In this document: one piece after another, positions 21,060 to 35,000 of the stretch
Layout: each line of letters starts with the position of its first letter
Position numbering within the stretch: position 1 is the first letter of the stretch
Program-made: the position numbers and the translations under genes
The notes under the pieces: generated by a model
What the model was told of the DNA's origin: nothing
Seen by the model: the letters and a program-made list of their open reading frames with translations, nothing else
The model's database searches: none
Assembly (NCBI GenBank): GCA_963693315.1
Contig: OY856188.1
Coordinates: 103,480,462 to 103,544,461, forward strand
From: Diogma glabrata
Lineage: Eukaryota > Arthropoda > Insecta > Diptera > Cylindrotomidae
Direction of reading: 5' to 3'
DNA: 64,000 nt

Positions 21060-21850
21060 ATGCTAAAAGATAATTACAAATGACACAGAACTGCATGACT
21101 TGCCAAAAACTAAACTTCCCAACTATTTTTCGAGATACATATGTACATAATTGGTCTATTTCCTTCTAAGGACAAAAGATATTGTGCGCTTATTGACCGC
21201 TATACTCGCTGGTTTGAGGCCATCCTCATTTCGTATATCACTGCTGAAACGGTAGCGTCAGCATACTACTGTAATTAGATCGTTTCAAACTACCTTCAGT
21301 AATCGTGACTGATCTGGGTACCCAATTTGAATCCAACTGGACACGAATTTTGCTTGGGTTACGAACCACTTTTCGTGAAAATTTCCAACCTTCATCTGCA
21401 GAACTAGTTTATGGTACGCAAATTCTTCATCGATAAAACCTTGTTTTAGGTCGGAAATTGACGATATCAGTACAACTCTTAATCGCGCAGACAAAGAATT
21501 GTCTTCTACAGAGAACGTCCAGCCTACTTCTTCGGACACCTTCAAATCTTTACCTCCCACTTCCACAGAGGTTAGAAAACACAACACAGGCGCCACTAAA
21601 ACAACTAAAATTTAAAATTAAATCTTACACCACAAACGTTCACCTTTAACCTTCCGCTACAATTACTCGAGAGGGGCGAACTACTAGAACTCCCGCTTGT
21701 TTTCTTAATGCTACTGCATACGAAATCTTCTCTTTTTCATATCGTCCCATCGCCGATGCCACTATGAGGGAGTGCTATGGTGAACATTGGTATTCATATG
21801 TTCGCTACAAACTAACATGAAAAGATCTATACAGCGTTCTTAATAAATCC
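21060..21850 (+). pseudogene. Gypsy integrase fragment and 3' tail
   Basis: Plus-strand pieces read DTYVHIIGLFPSKDK, YCALIDRYTRWFEAI and ITAETVASAYY (integrase core), then after an internal deletion LGLRTTFRENFQPSSAELVY. It is the same family as 13260-13900. A purine-rich stretch (ACTATGAGGGAGTGC near 21760) and AATAAATCCC near 21842 could be the polypurine tract and LTR poly(A) signal. Confidence 0.65.
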
Positions 21851-23004
21851 CATTAATTTCGTTTTAAACTGGCCTGCTTTATATATGGGATAAATTTAAA
21901 TACAGACTGAAAACAAGTTATTTCAATTGGCCGGATAGTTTAATGGGCTTTCTAACTGGTCTTTCATAGCGTTGACCTCGCTTTACCACCAGTCTATTGT
22001 CAAATTTACTCAAAAATTTGCAAAACATGCTCCGTTTGGTTGTTAAAAACCTATCAAACTTGTGTTTTTTTTTTAAATAAAAATGGTTTATTGGACCTAA
22101 AAAGCGTTTGCGAGTTTCCGTATTTAAGACAAAAAGCTCGCTTTTCGGTTGTCCAAACCGATAACCCGTTCTTAAGGTGAAAAAAAAGTTTGTTTTCAGT
22201 GAATATTTTAACACTCTATGTATGTAAATAATACACAAAATAAAATAGCATGTGGATATTTTATCAGAAGACTTTTTAAGACTTTTTAAATCTTCGGCAA
22301 CCTATCCCGATTTTTTTTCACCATAAGCACGGCACGGTTTTGTATATTTTCTTATATACGTACGATTTTTTGCCGTTCGTTGGGCATTAAACTTAACATT
22401 CTTTCTACAAACGGGGTAACATTCGGTATCGAACAAATGAAACAACCAATTTTTAAGAAATTAAATAGAAGTTTTATAAAAATTCAACCAATTTCTTAAG
22501 AATTCTAGGTAGGTTTTTTTCATGTCAGAAATAAGGCTTTTTAATTTGATGTTTAGTAAATCCATGTCTGTTACTCGAATTGTAAAAATTTCTACAATAG
22601 CACCAAGGGTATCAACAATTTATACATGTCTGTTATTTTAATAGTGTTAAAAGCACAACATTTGTTATTGAAGCTTACACTCAAGCATTTTCGAAATTTT
22701 TTCTGACCATAAAATGTTGAGTTCTGATCTGAACCTATGATCTCAATGTCTCATCTTATTAATTATTTCGTAAAATTAAAACAAATTGTAAGGCTATGTA
22801 GGTTGCAGACCCTCGGGTTCAGTTCCTCTTCCCTAACTTACAACTCCTCAAAAAAATTTATTTTATTTTATTATTAAAACATTCTTATTAAATTGTTTAC
22901 GTTTAAATAAAACAATTAAATATTTAGACAAAAATAGTTTGAATAATAATAATTCGAATCACAAAAAAGTTTGCCAAAGCAATAATAGCTATTTATGTAT
23001 TAAG
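21851..23004. other. Unassigned intronic DNA
   Basis: The minus-strand frame at 21918-22238 (106 residues) has no recognised domain. A GGTTCAGTTCC box B-like word near 22818 hints at a SINE, without a matching box A. Nothing else is supported. Confidence 0.3.
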
Positions 23005-23102
23005 GGCATAAAGTGTGTCTTTTCCGCTTGAGAGTGAAATTGTTGCTCGAGGCGTAAGCCGAGAGAAACAATCACTCGAAAGCAAAAAAGATACTTTATG
23101 CC
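23005..23102. repeat. Hairpin of about 98 bp
   Basis: GGCATAAAGTGTGTCTTTT from 23005 pairs with the complement of 23057-23102, with about five mismatches over 46 bp, around a CTCGAGGCGTAAGCCGAG centre. It is probably a tiny foldback element. Confidence 0.7.
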
Positions 23103-23493
23103 TGAATTACATACAAGATTTTTTGTACGAGTAAGATTCTGTACTATTTGCATAAATAAAAATGCATATGTTTACACAAAATATTAAATTATTTTTTTCT
23201 ACTTCAAGCTACGAACATGTCATTTTAAAATGACAAAATGACTGAAAATGTTTTCAGTCACTAGGACTGAAAGTAAATAAGTTTCGGTGGTCGCCACCAG
23301 GTGGTGGTTAAAACCAAATATTTAAAATAATATTTTAAAAAAAGAGTGCGTGTAATCTTTACACACGGTTGAAGTAAAACTTCTTTTGGTGCTTTGGCAT
23401 TTTATTTATAAAATAAAAAATAAAATTCAAATTGTTACTATTGACCTTTTTACTTAAACGTCAAAATGAAATATTAAAAATACTTACAAATAT

Positions 23494-24471
23494 CCGGGAG
23501 CCAATAGTGAATTTATGTTAATACAAAATCTTCAGTTTTTGTATGAAAAGTGTTAAAAAATAATTTAATAATGTAACTAGGAAATTTTAATAACATTTAT
23601 AATGGTATTATGTATAAACTGGTTAAAAATATTCAATAAATTTGTGTTAAATCAATGTTTTTGGTTGCCAGTAGTGATGTTTAGTTAGTGCAAAATCTTC
23701 AGTTTTGTGTATGAAAAGAGTCAAAAAACAGTATAAGCTAGTTAAATAATAAACTAAACTACAAGTTAATAATAGTATTAATACAAGGGTATGTATAAAT
23801 TTGTTAAATATATTCATTAAATTTATGCTAAAGTCAATGTTTTTTGTTTATAGTACACCTTTTTTTCCCGAAAAAAACTTGACATATGTGATCAGCTGAT
23901 TTGTTTTTCGAAAACCTTAAATAATTGTTATTTCTTGCAAATCAAGATCGATTTGTGTTGTATTTAAATTGTTTTTAATATATTTGCATTATTATTGGTT
24001 TTGCAGTAAATTTTAATACATAATTACTGATTTCTAATTATCATTAGACAGAATATAGCGACGTAACGATAGATTACATACAGAAATATAACGACGTAAC
24101 GACAGATTACATAAAGCAATATAACATTGATTTTAACATAAATTTATTGAATATATTTCACCAATTTATACACACTACTTGTATTAATATTATTATTAAT
24201 TTGTAGTTTAGTTTATTATTTAACTATTTTAAATCATTTTTGGGTATTTTTCATAAATAAAACTGAAGATTTTCCAGTAACTAAACAACACTGCGGGGAA
24301 CCAAAAACATCGATTTAACATAAATTTATGGAATATTTTTAACCAGTTTAAACTTACTACTTGTTTAAATGTAATTAACAATTCCTAGATAAATTTTCAG
24401 TTTATTTTTCAACACTTTTCATACAAAAACTGACGATTTTGTATTAACAAAAATTCAGTTTTGGCTCCCGG
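23494..24471. mobile_element. Foldback element with arms built of two tandem units
   Basis: The left arm (23494-23848) and right arm (24128-24471) are inverted copies starting CCGGGAGCCAA. Each arm holds two tandem units of about 175 bp, each with an AAAATCTTCAGTTTT-like start and a TAAATCAATGTTTTTGGTT-like end. The centre (23850-24127) has no coding frame and contains a 33-bp direct repeat at 24053-24118 (GACGTAACGA...GATTACATA). The layout resembles foldback elements with internally repeated termini. Confidence 0.7.
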
Positions 24472-27087
24472 CTTTAAAATCAAATATTTTATCTGTCAAA
24501 ATATTTTAAGGAAAATACTCAATAAGGAATTAAAAAATAAACATATTAAAAAGTATATTTTAAATATTGCATTTTAATTCAGAAGTGAAAAAGCATAAAA
24601 AAATTATTTGCTTTTTCTTTCTGATTCAAAATTTCTGTACCTCAGGGAAGCAATTTTGTACCATTATCTCTCCTACAGAAATAAAAGGAGAGATAAATTG
24701 TAATATATATAATTGTCTTTGATTGATTCATTTAAATTGTAAATATGTGACGTGTCCATAAATGTCATATCGTGATTGGGTCGATTTGTATTGTATTTGA
24801 ATTTATCTTAAGGAGAAATTTGAGTGTGGGTATGTAGACTTTTTTGTAACATCATTTTTTCTTAAATTAATAAAAATTTAATTTGTTCGATATTGTTGAA
24901 TCCAAGCGAATAAAAATAAACTTATAAATGGTAAAACAGAGAATAATTCCATTGAATTTATTGTTAATTTTTTAGTCATTGAACCTGAAACGATATTTAA
25001 AATTAATATAATGTAAAAATAAAATTAATATAATGTAAAAAAATATTTTATGACAAACCATTTTCATTCCTCACAGTCACAAATCCTTGAGCTTCGGATA
25101 TAATAATCAAAATAACACCATAATAATGAAAATAGCCAACCAAATACTGTATCAAATTTATTTTGTATGTTGATGAAAATATTTGAATAAAATTCATTTC
25201 ATAAAAATGTAAACATTGTAATGTTATTATTATTATTTATTTATTAAATTTATAATTTTGATTTGGATGGACAATTTTACAGTCCACATCATTGAATAAA
25301 TATCTAAGGAAGAGTAACTAGACATTTTGAGTGAAGCATCTAATTTTTAGTATTGGTGAAGTTTGATAGTGTTTGTATTCTAGCTGGGTGGTACTGTTTA
25401 CAATTTGCATATTTATATTTTCAAATAAATAAAAGAAATAATAAATGTTACATATAAATTTAAAAGCCTATTATGTTTGAATAAAATATTTCCTTATATT
25501 TCCAAATACCAATATTTTTAATTGTCCATACAACACAAATTTTAATCATATTGAATTACTTTAAGAACCTTATATTCGGCTGTGATAGCGTTTGAAATAT
25601 GGTTTGACAACCATGGATTAAGAAAAATTACATTTATGTAGGGTAATAAAATAAAAAATTAAACTAGAAAATAACAGTTTTTGTAAAGCAAATACTTTAT
25701 GTTTTTGTTAAAACATCATTCTAAACCCTTTTTATGCGTAGTATTAGTCAAAATATTTTAATCATTGATATGAAATTCGATGATCAAAATTCAGTGTATT
25801 TAAGATTATTTGTACATATTTTAATGCAACACTTCATTTTTATGAATAAACTACTGCACAAATACTTATAATTGTTTTGTAAAATATTAATTTAAAGTTT
25901 AATTTTAATAAATTTTGTTTAATTTGAATATCTTAAAGTAGAATTTCGGATAAAAGCTATCATTTTATTTTAAAATACAAAAAGAAATATGTCAAAAGTC
26001 ATGGATGAAGAACGTACAGATATACAAATTACATACTTCAAAAAATATTCGTGTAGCCACACGTAATTATTCTTCCTTATATATTTATTCAATGGTCCAC
26101 ATCCAGTTGATTTTGCCATTTATCTAATACTAGTTTCCCACCGCAGAAATTTTTCTATGTAGTATATCAAATATTTGATATTAGTTTGATTTCTCACCGT
26201 TCATATCATATTAAGATAATATTTCGGTGGGAAACCAAACCTAATTTGACACTAGAATAAAATTGATATATCAAAATACCGTACTGTCAATTTTATATTT
26301 GATATTAGCGTTATAGGTTTTAAAATGAAATTTACAACCCAGAGAAAATCAAACTAGATTTAGACCAGCCCTGCCATTGTTTTTGAACAGCATAAAATAC
26401 ATATAAGTTTTATTCTGTAACGCCTTTTTTAAATAATTCTCTCACGAAAACCAAACGTCTACGTTGACTACGTTTTTCATGTCCTATTCCTTTATAATGC
26501 TATACTAAACATATCCATATCATAATCAACAATTAATACACACACTTTAATTTATTAAATATCAGAAATGAATCTTACAAGCTAAAAATCGCAAGAAAAC
26601 ACAATGTTTACAAGTTCCTGAACTTATTACAAACCGTTCAGTCACGCAAAAAGAGACGTTTTCACCACTTGTATAAAAATCTACTATTTTAGAAAATTAT
26701 TTTATCCAAGTAGTTTTTCGAAATAATAACTTTAGGCATTGTTATTTCAATTTTAGGCATTGTTATTTCAATTTTGGCATTGTTATTTCAATAGGAAAAA
26801 AGGCCTGCTTTAAGTACAATTTTTGAATCCCAAAAGTGCATTTTACGGTTTACTCATACAAAAAGTATATTTTATAAGGAATGATATGACCGCAGTATTT
26901 GTGTTTGCGGAAAAACTATAAGTTTATTTTTTTAGCAAACGCTTTTGTATTAATGCCCACAGAGATTAAAAAACCCTAACGTCCTAGAGTTACAAGAGGT
27001 CGAGTAAAGAAGTAATCAAAAATTACATAAGAAGATTCCGGCATTCAGTATCGTGTGTGCTCATTGTAGGTTGAAGTTAATTCGCAT
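24472..27087. other. Unassigned AT-rich intronic DNA
   Basis: No coding frame recognised. A small inverted repeat (GTTTCCCACCG near 26136, complement near 26221) may be a short MITE. TTTTAGGCATTGTTATTTCA is repeated three times near 26728-26790. Confidence 0.35.
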
Positions 27088-27176
27088 TGCGGGACTTTTT
27101 GAAGAAAATTGGGACGCGGGAATCTATGTTTGAAATCGGGTCAGTCCCGACGAAGTCTGGACGTTTGGTAACCTTG
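27088..27176 (-). repeat. hAT-like terminal repeat, inverted
   Basis: Read on the minus strand from 27176 it matches the start of the element at 27431 (CAAGGTTACCAAACGTCCAG against TAAGGTGACCAGACGTCCCG), including the following GTCGGGACTGACCCGATTT. It is therefore the end of a second, more decayed copy whose body runs leftwards. Its other end was not found. Confidence 0.55.
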
Positions 27177-27301
27177 GTTTGACCTGAGATTCGTTCTACA
27201 ATATAGGTATTTTCATTAGATTTTCGTATATTTAAATATTAATCAACTTATTGTTTTAAAATATTATTTTTGGTGTAATAATTTTTTGTATTCTATTTTA
27301 G

Positions 27302-27394
27302 CCTGATGTGATAGACACACTTTCTACTGCTGCGCCTTTTAATAGTTGTTACGATGAAGCAATATGTAAAAAGGAACTGATTCTGTTCGACTAG
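27302..27394 (+). CDS. Zinc-finger family copy C, terminal exon
   Basis: After a TTTTAG acceptor the exon encodes 30 residues and a TAG stop: PDVIDTLSTAAPFNSC, then YDEAICKKELILFD. Copies A and B end DVVIEETE and ICKEELIISD at the same phase and nearly the same length (96 nt there, 93 here). The reading frame is intact although the upstream exon is broken. It sits between two hAT-like ends. A pseudogene is likely, but selection on the exon cannot be excluded. Confidence 0.6.
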   Translation, partial: PDVIDTLSTAAPFNSCYDEAICKKELILFD

Positions 27395-27430
27395 AGCTTC
27401 TGAGAAAATTACAAGATGAATATATATATT

Positions 27431-29520
<2,090 letters not shown>

Positions 29521-29639
29521 AATATTTCAGTCAAATGGTATACAACTATGATCAAACACACTATTGTCTATATTAAAAGCTTTAAATGAATTATATAACA
29601 TTTTTAAAAATTAAAATAAATATTAAATAAATGGTTTTT

Positions 29640-29700
29640 TTTATAAAATGTGTTGTGTAGTTGGAATTACAATATGTGTCGCAGCAACACATAAAAGGGG
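29640..29700 (-). pseudogene. Very short LINE 3' end
   Basis: The sequence AAAATGTGTTGTGTAG...AATATGTGTCGCAGCAACACATAAA matches the 3' end of the LINEs at 1690 and 41278 next to their poly(A) tail. It is a severely 5'-truncated insertion, about 60 bp. Confidence 0.65.
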
Positions 29701-30575
29701 TCAAGGGGTTAGACAGCCTAACTTTTTTTAAATCCAGAAAAATGAGTAGTCGCAAACCTTGGCGAGTGACATATAAACTGAAAGTTGAGACCAAAACATG
29801 CACCGTGTTGAAGTTTGATCCAGCAACGGGTCTAATGGCAACATATTATAGTTTTGTGTGTAAAATTTGTGATTGTTGATTTATGGCCAGTTTTGGCCAA
29901 AATGAGTAGTTGCAAACCTTGGCTAGTGACATATAAACTGAAAGGTGGGATTAAAACATGCACCGTGTTGAAGTTTGAGCTTAATCAAGCAGCGGGTCTA
30001 GGAATGGCAACATATCCCTGGTTAAACTTTCCAATTGAGAAAAATTAATTGGATTAATCGGAATTCTGCATTGGGAATTTTCAATTAATTCCTATTCAAA
30101 AAATCTATTTCCAATCCTGTTAAATTCCTGTTAAATATCTCTATTTTATTTTTCAACCGGAATCTATAGGAAATGTATATAAATAGGAATTAATTGGAAA
30201 TTTCCATTGCAGAATTCCGATTAATTCTATTCATTCCTATTAAATCTTTTCCAATTAAATCCTGTTAAATTTATAAGATTGTTTAATTTTTTTCTAAGTT
30301 CCTTTTTCCTATTGAATCTGTTAATTTCCGATTGAAATTCAATTGCAAAGTTCCTTTAGAATCCTACAGAACCTCTTTTCCTGTTAAATCCCATTCGTTC
30401 CGATTGAATTTTAATTGGTAGATCGAAGTCTTCCTATTAAACCAATTCAATCCGATTTAATCCTATTGAAATTATATTGGATTTAATAGGATTCAATTGG
30501 TTTGAATTGGAATGTTTAACCAGGGATTTTCGTTTTGTGTGTTAAATTTGTGATTGTCGATTTATGGCAAGTAGC
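29700..30575 (+). repeat. Tandem unit of about 160 bp, second copy split by a MITE
   Basis: Unit one (about 29738-29895) contains AAAATGAGTAGTCGCAAACC, ACATGCACCGTGTTGAAG and TTTTGTGTGTAAAATTTG. Unit two starts at about 29899 with the same words, stops at 30015 and resumes at 30526 after the MITE. The short frames across them (KPWRVTYKLK) are similar in both, but no domain is recognised. Confidence 0.7.
30016..30525. mobile_element. MITE with CCCTGGTTAAAC ends, AT target
   Basis: The ends are CCCTGGTTAAACTTTCCAAT at 30016 and the complement ending 30525 (one mismatch in the first 20 bp). The 2-bp AT flanks both sides. Comparison with the uninterrupted tandem unit at 29860 shows that taking out the MITE and one AT restores a unit of equal length. 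The 510-bp interior is made of decayed words such as CCTGTTAAAT and AATTGGAA in both directions. The superfamily is not certain. Confidence 0.8.
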
Positions 30576-32091
30576 AAGCTTCGCATTTTGACTAATTTCG
30601 ATTACATGGATATCTAGAGCTTCCTGCCAGCATATTTTTTCATTTTTTTTTTGACAAAAATTTCGCAAAATATGCAAGGGGTTAGATTAGACTACCCTTT
30701 GAAAAATTCAGACAAACATAATACTAACTATTGTGGATTATAATTTTATTTTATAAATAATATTTTCTTGGTATAAGCAATATATAAAAATCAATTGAAT
30801 TAATAGTGTTTTCTTGGTGTAATTAAATAAAAATGTGCCTGAAATTAAAACTAGAAAATGGGTGTTAAATAAATTCATTTTCCTGTGTATCCATCGACTA
30901 TTGAAATTATTAAAACTGGAAGACAACTCCAATCAAATAAAATAAAAAACAACGAAGCACACTTTTTTAACGATAGACAGCCATATAGTCTCATATGTAC
31001 AGCGCATCGCATATTAATCCAACAACAACTATACATGTGATAATAGAGTTAGATTCTCGCACTTGCTTCTGCAAAAACGAAATTTTCAAGCTATCCGACA
31101 GGAAACGATACATTAAGGATTTATCTAAAGTAGGTTATAGTACACCAGACGACAGTCATATTCATACTCCATGGAAGAAACACCATTACTTACATTCAAA
31201 TATACTAGCTAAAAGTCCAATTTTCTCTACATGGACCGAAACAAAGGGACCCGTTAAGTTTTTATAAAATTTCGCTACAAAATGTGTCAAATAGTGTCGA
31301 GTCCGACAATCGACATTTTGGAATGTTTGGGTTGTCGGACTCGACAATAGCTCCTTCATTTTAGTCGGACAAGGTTGCCCTCTTGTTCGGACTGGTCCAG
31401 AACAGGCGTCTCACTAAGTATAAAATATGTGGTAATCATTACATGAAGGGATTACATGGGCCCAGGGACTATAAAACTATTACATCCTAATTACCGAATT
31501 CACTAGTTAGTCATACGCATATGTCACTTTAAATGACTAAAGTCACATCGTATCAATTTTCGTGTGGTTGAAGTCTTTTTTGCCGCCTCAACTCAAGTCA
31601 TTTTATACGACAGATATGTACTACATACTTTAAATTTGCATTTTAGTTGCCTCAATTTTTCATGTGTGTGACCAATTTTTATGCAAAGCGACGTGACTAT
31701 AGTCATGCAGTCTGATATGACACGACCTTAGCAGTGCAAGTGTCATATCGATGACACCGTGTATAAATGTAAACATACACTGGTTTTATTTAAAAATGGA
31801 GCGCGATGGTGTATTTTGACCGGTTTAATAGAAAAAAACAGTGTAAAATTTTGACAGAACTTTGTTATAAAATGTAAACAAACAGCAAATGTCAATCTTT
31901 CATTAGGTGCGTTACAATAAACATCAAATTTTCCCAGATTTTACTCATTTGCTGGGTATACATCTGATTTAAACAGCTAATTTGTTACAAAGGAACTCGT
32001 GCATTAACAACAAAATTGTTGCATATTTGTGGTTATTTTTTTTTTTAAATATATTAAGTTATTTATCTACATGAAAATTTGAAACACAGTA
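30576..32091. other. Unassigned, one small hairpin
   Basis: TGTCGAGTCCGACAA at 31295-31309 is matched inverted at 31332-31346 with a 22-nt loop. Between 31510 and 31760 several TGACTA/TAGTCA and GTCATATC words occur in both orientations, perhaps a decayed MITE. The frame at 30995-31267 has no recognised domain. Upstream sequence of zinc-finger copy B, including any promoter, should lie in the last few hundred bases. Confidence 0.4.
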
Positions 32092-35000
32092 ATGAAGTCA
32101 AAACAAGATAAGCAGAATGAAAACGTAAGTTTACATGTAATATTTGAAAGTTGTTTTGTTCAAGAGACTAATTAACAGACGCGTTCGATTTGACTGAATT
32201 ATCTAAAAAGTTGTATTGTTGTTTATTTCAGTCAATTAAAATTGATAACTTCATTTTATATCAAATAAATCACAAGTAGTTACCTACTATTTGAATTTTG
32301 ATTTCTTATACATATTTAAATTGTAGGTTGAAGGTACAATAGAAGAAACAGTTGAAAAGTATACCTGACTCTGAATATGCAACAAATAATTCCAATACCA
32401 AATCAGATATGGTAAGTATGGTTATATATGGTTATATATGGTTATATATGGTTGCTGGATTGAACAGTTGCTGAATGTTATAATGGTTTCCTATTTCATA
32501 ATACTACTTGCAAATGGTGAGAACAGTGATCCGTAACGGCATGGTCTCCATAATAAAGGTTCAATCCATTCGCATCTTCTGCGGCGTTTATGCTTGATGT
32601 AGGAGCAGCATTTGGAGTTCTGTGCTGTCATTTTGCATCATGACACCAGTTCGAGGAATCTTTCACTCTGACGTATGACGTTCGAGAGAGTCGTAACTCG
32701 AGGGTCTCTTCTTGAAGGTAAGGAATATTTGGTTGAACTCTCAGCATTTTTCCCAAATAATCCTTATCAAGAAAAGTGCATCGGCGATACCTTAACCTTG
32801 CCGAAAACCACATAAACTTCTCTATCCAGTGCCTTCAGCTTCTCTAAAATCCATTTCTGAATCAAAGCATTATTCTTTTGTTTCTTATTTTTCATCCTCA
32901 GGCCTCAGCTCTGTCGCTAGTAACACATGATCCCTCTGTATGTCAGCTCCTTGTAAATCCATATCTGTATCTTTTTTAGTTATAACAAATTCAATCTTAT
33001 TCCTGTAGCCATTACCTGGTGATTTCTACATATACAGTCTTATCTTTAGATTCTGAAACTACATGGTACACGGTACCATGTACACTGTAAATATGGTTGG
33101 TACACGGTAAATATTCCTTTTTCTTTTCAAAATGCAATCGATAGATTACCCCTCCATCAACCATCAACAACTCCATCAACCCTGCCATTACCAACCACGG
33201 CGATTTAATCTCTATCTTGCATCAGTCCTTACTATCTTCCTATAAAATGTTACTAATTCTATCATAAACCTCTTCAACTTTATCATTAGTTTTCTAGCCG
33301 GAATATATCAAGTGATATTCAAAAAAAAAACTCGGATGATTTATTTTTGTTCGGCCGAATCAATAACGGTTCAGTTGGCATTTCGTATAAATTCTGGTGT
33401 AAAAGCTAGACAGAATGACGATAGACTGACGACAAAAAAACATAAGAAAAATTTTGCAATTCAATCTTTTTTTATATTTTCAGAAATTGAGGACTTATGC
33501 CTATGTATGGACAAACTGCAATAAACTATTTACTAATAACCGTTTGCTAGAATCGCACCTGCAAATTCACGCCGCCAATAAAAAACAATTTCAATGTGCA
33601 AAATGTGATGGTTGTTTCGTTAGGAAAAGTAATTTAAAAAGACATTTGATGGCATGTCATAATTCACAGAGACAAAATGTTAGTAATTTTTAAATCTTAA
33701 CTGTAATTTTCATATTTTTTTTATAAGTTTAGTTTGAATGCGAACTGTGCAATGCATCATTTAAAACAAAACAAGGCTATACGAATCATCTTAAAAAGAA
33801 TCAGAAAAAACTAAATGAGTCAGTAAATAAAATTGTAAATATAAATTGGTTGCCAACAAGATTTATGGCTATCATACTTTTTTTTGTGATAACGATTAAT
33901 GTAGAGTTCACAATTTTAAATTATTTTAGGGCTCTTTTCACTCCTTAAAATTTTATTCACAAGCTATTATATTTTGCTTTCGTTCTTACTGTTAAGAATG
34001 ATATTTCTTTATTTCGCTCCTTTGGAGAGTATTATAGTTTTATTTTTTTTATTCTATATACTGAAGAAAAAAATGAACCTCTCTTTTCCCATGGATTTTT
34101 TACATGAGTTTAGTGCTATCGAAGATGAACACCGATCAGTCTTGCCAGTATTTAAGAAGAAAATATAACTGGCTGATGGTTTAAGGTCGTTGGGGATTAC
34201 CACCTAAATTACGCATTCATTAATTGTCCAGAGAATCATTGAATCTGTCTCTAGATACTTCGGACATTCAAAATGACGAAGGTCTGAAAAGTGCTGGAAG
34301 AAATGATCGATATATCGAATAACGATATGGGAATGATAAAATATTCGATATATATCAATATATCGAAACATATCGACACTTATCGATATTTCGCTAATAA
34401 TAGATTTGTATATCGGTTTTATATTTGTTTGTATCGATATTTTCCTCCCTTTTTTAATGTCGTACAGACCTAGTAGCAATATCAAAATACCTGTTAAATT
34501 TTCGATAGATGTTGAATTGCAGTTTTGGGCAAGCAAAACTAAATGACAAAACAATAATTCTCTTTGATATTTAATAAAGTGATTAGTAATTTTTACCGGA
34601 CCTACATTACAATTTAAACAAAATAGTGAAACAATTAAAGTTATTAATTATGTTAATAGTGAAAACGCTTTCGAAATAAATTAACAAGGGGGATAGAACA
34701 ATTTGTTTTTTTTCTTGACATGAGCATAGCAGGATAATTTTGTGTTTATTTTTTAATTTAAATTTGCGTTTCTAAAATTTGTTTTTTGATATAAATTAAT
34801 AGGAAAATAATATTTTTAATATAATTTAAGCATAATTAATTTAAGTTTTCAAATAATTTGTTTTTATTTATAATGATATTAAATTAAATTTATTTAATAG
34901 AAAAGTATTGCCACATATAAAAATACTGCTGTAAAAATGCAATAAAAACAAAAATACAAAAAATTCTATCCGCGTTCTCAGACAATCGACGAAAAATACT

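Noticed and set aside
22760..22860. tRNA-like box B word
   Set aside because: No credible box A at the right distance and no repeat edges.
30995..31267. 90-residue plus-strand frame
   Set aside because: No domain, no splice context and no paralogue in the window.
34204..34554. 116-residue minus-strand frame
   Set aside because: It crosses the TATCGATA-rich patch and has no family signal; Ile/Tyr/Arg bias follows from the repeated words.
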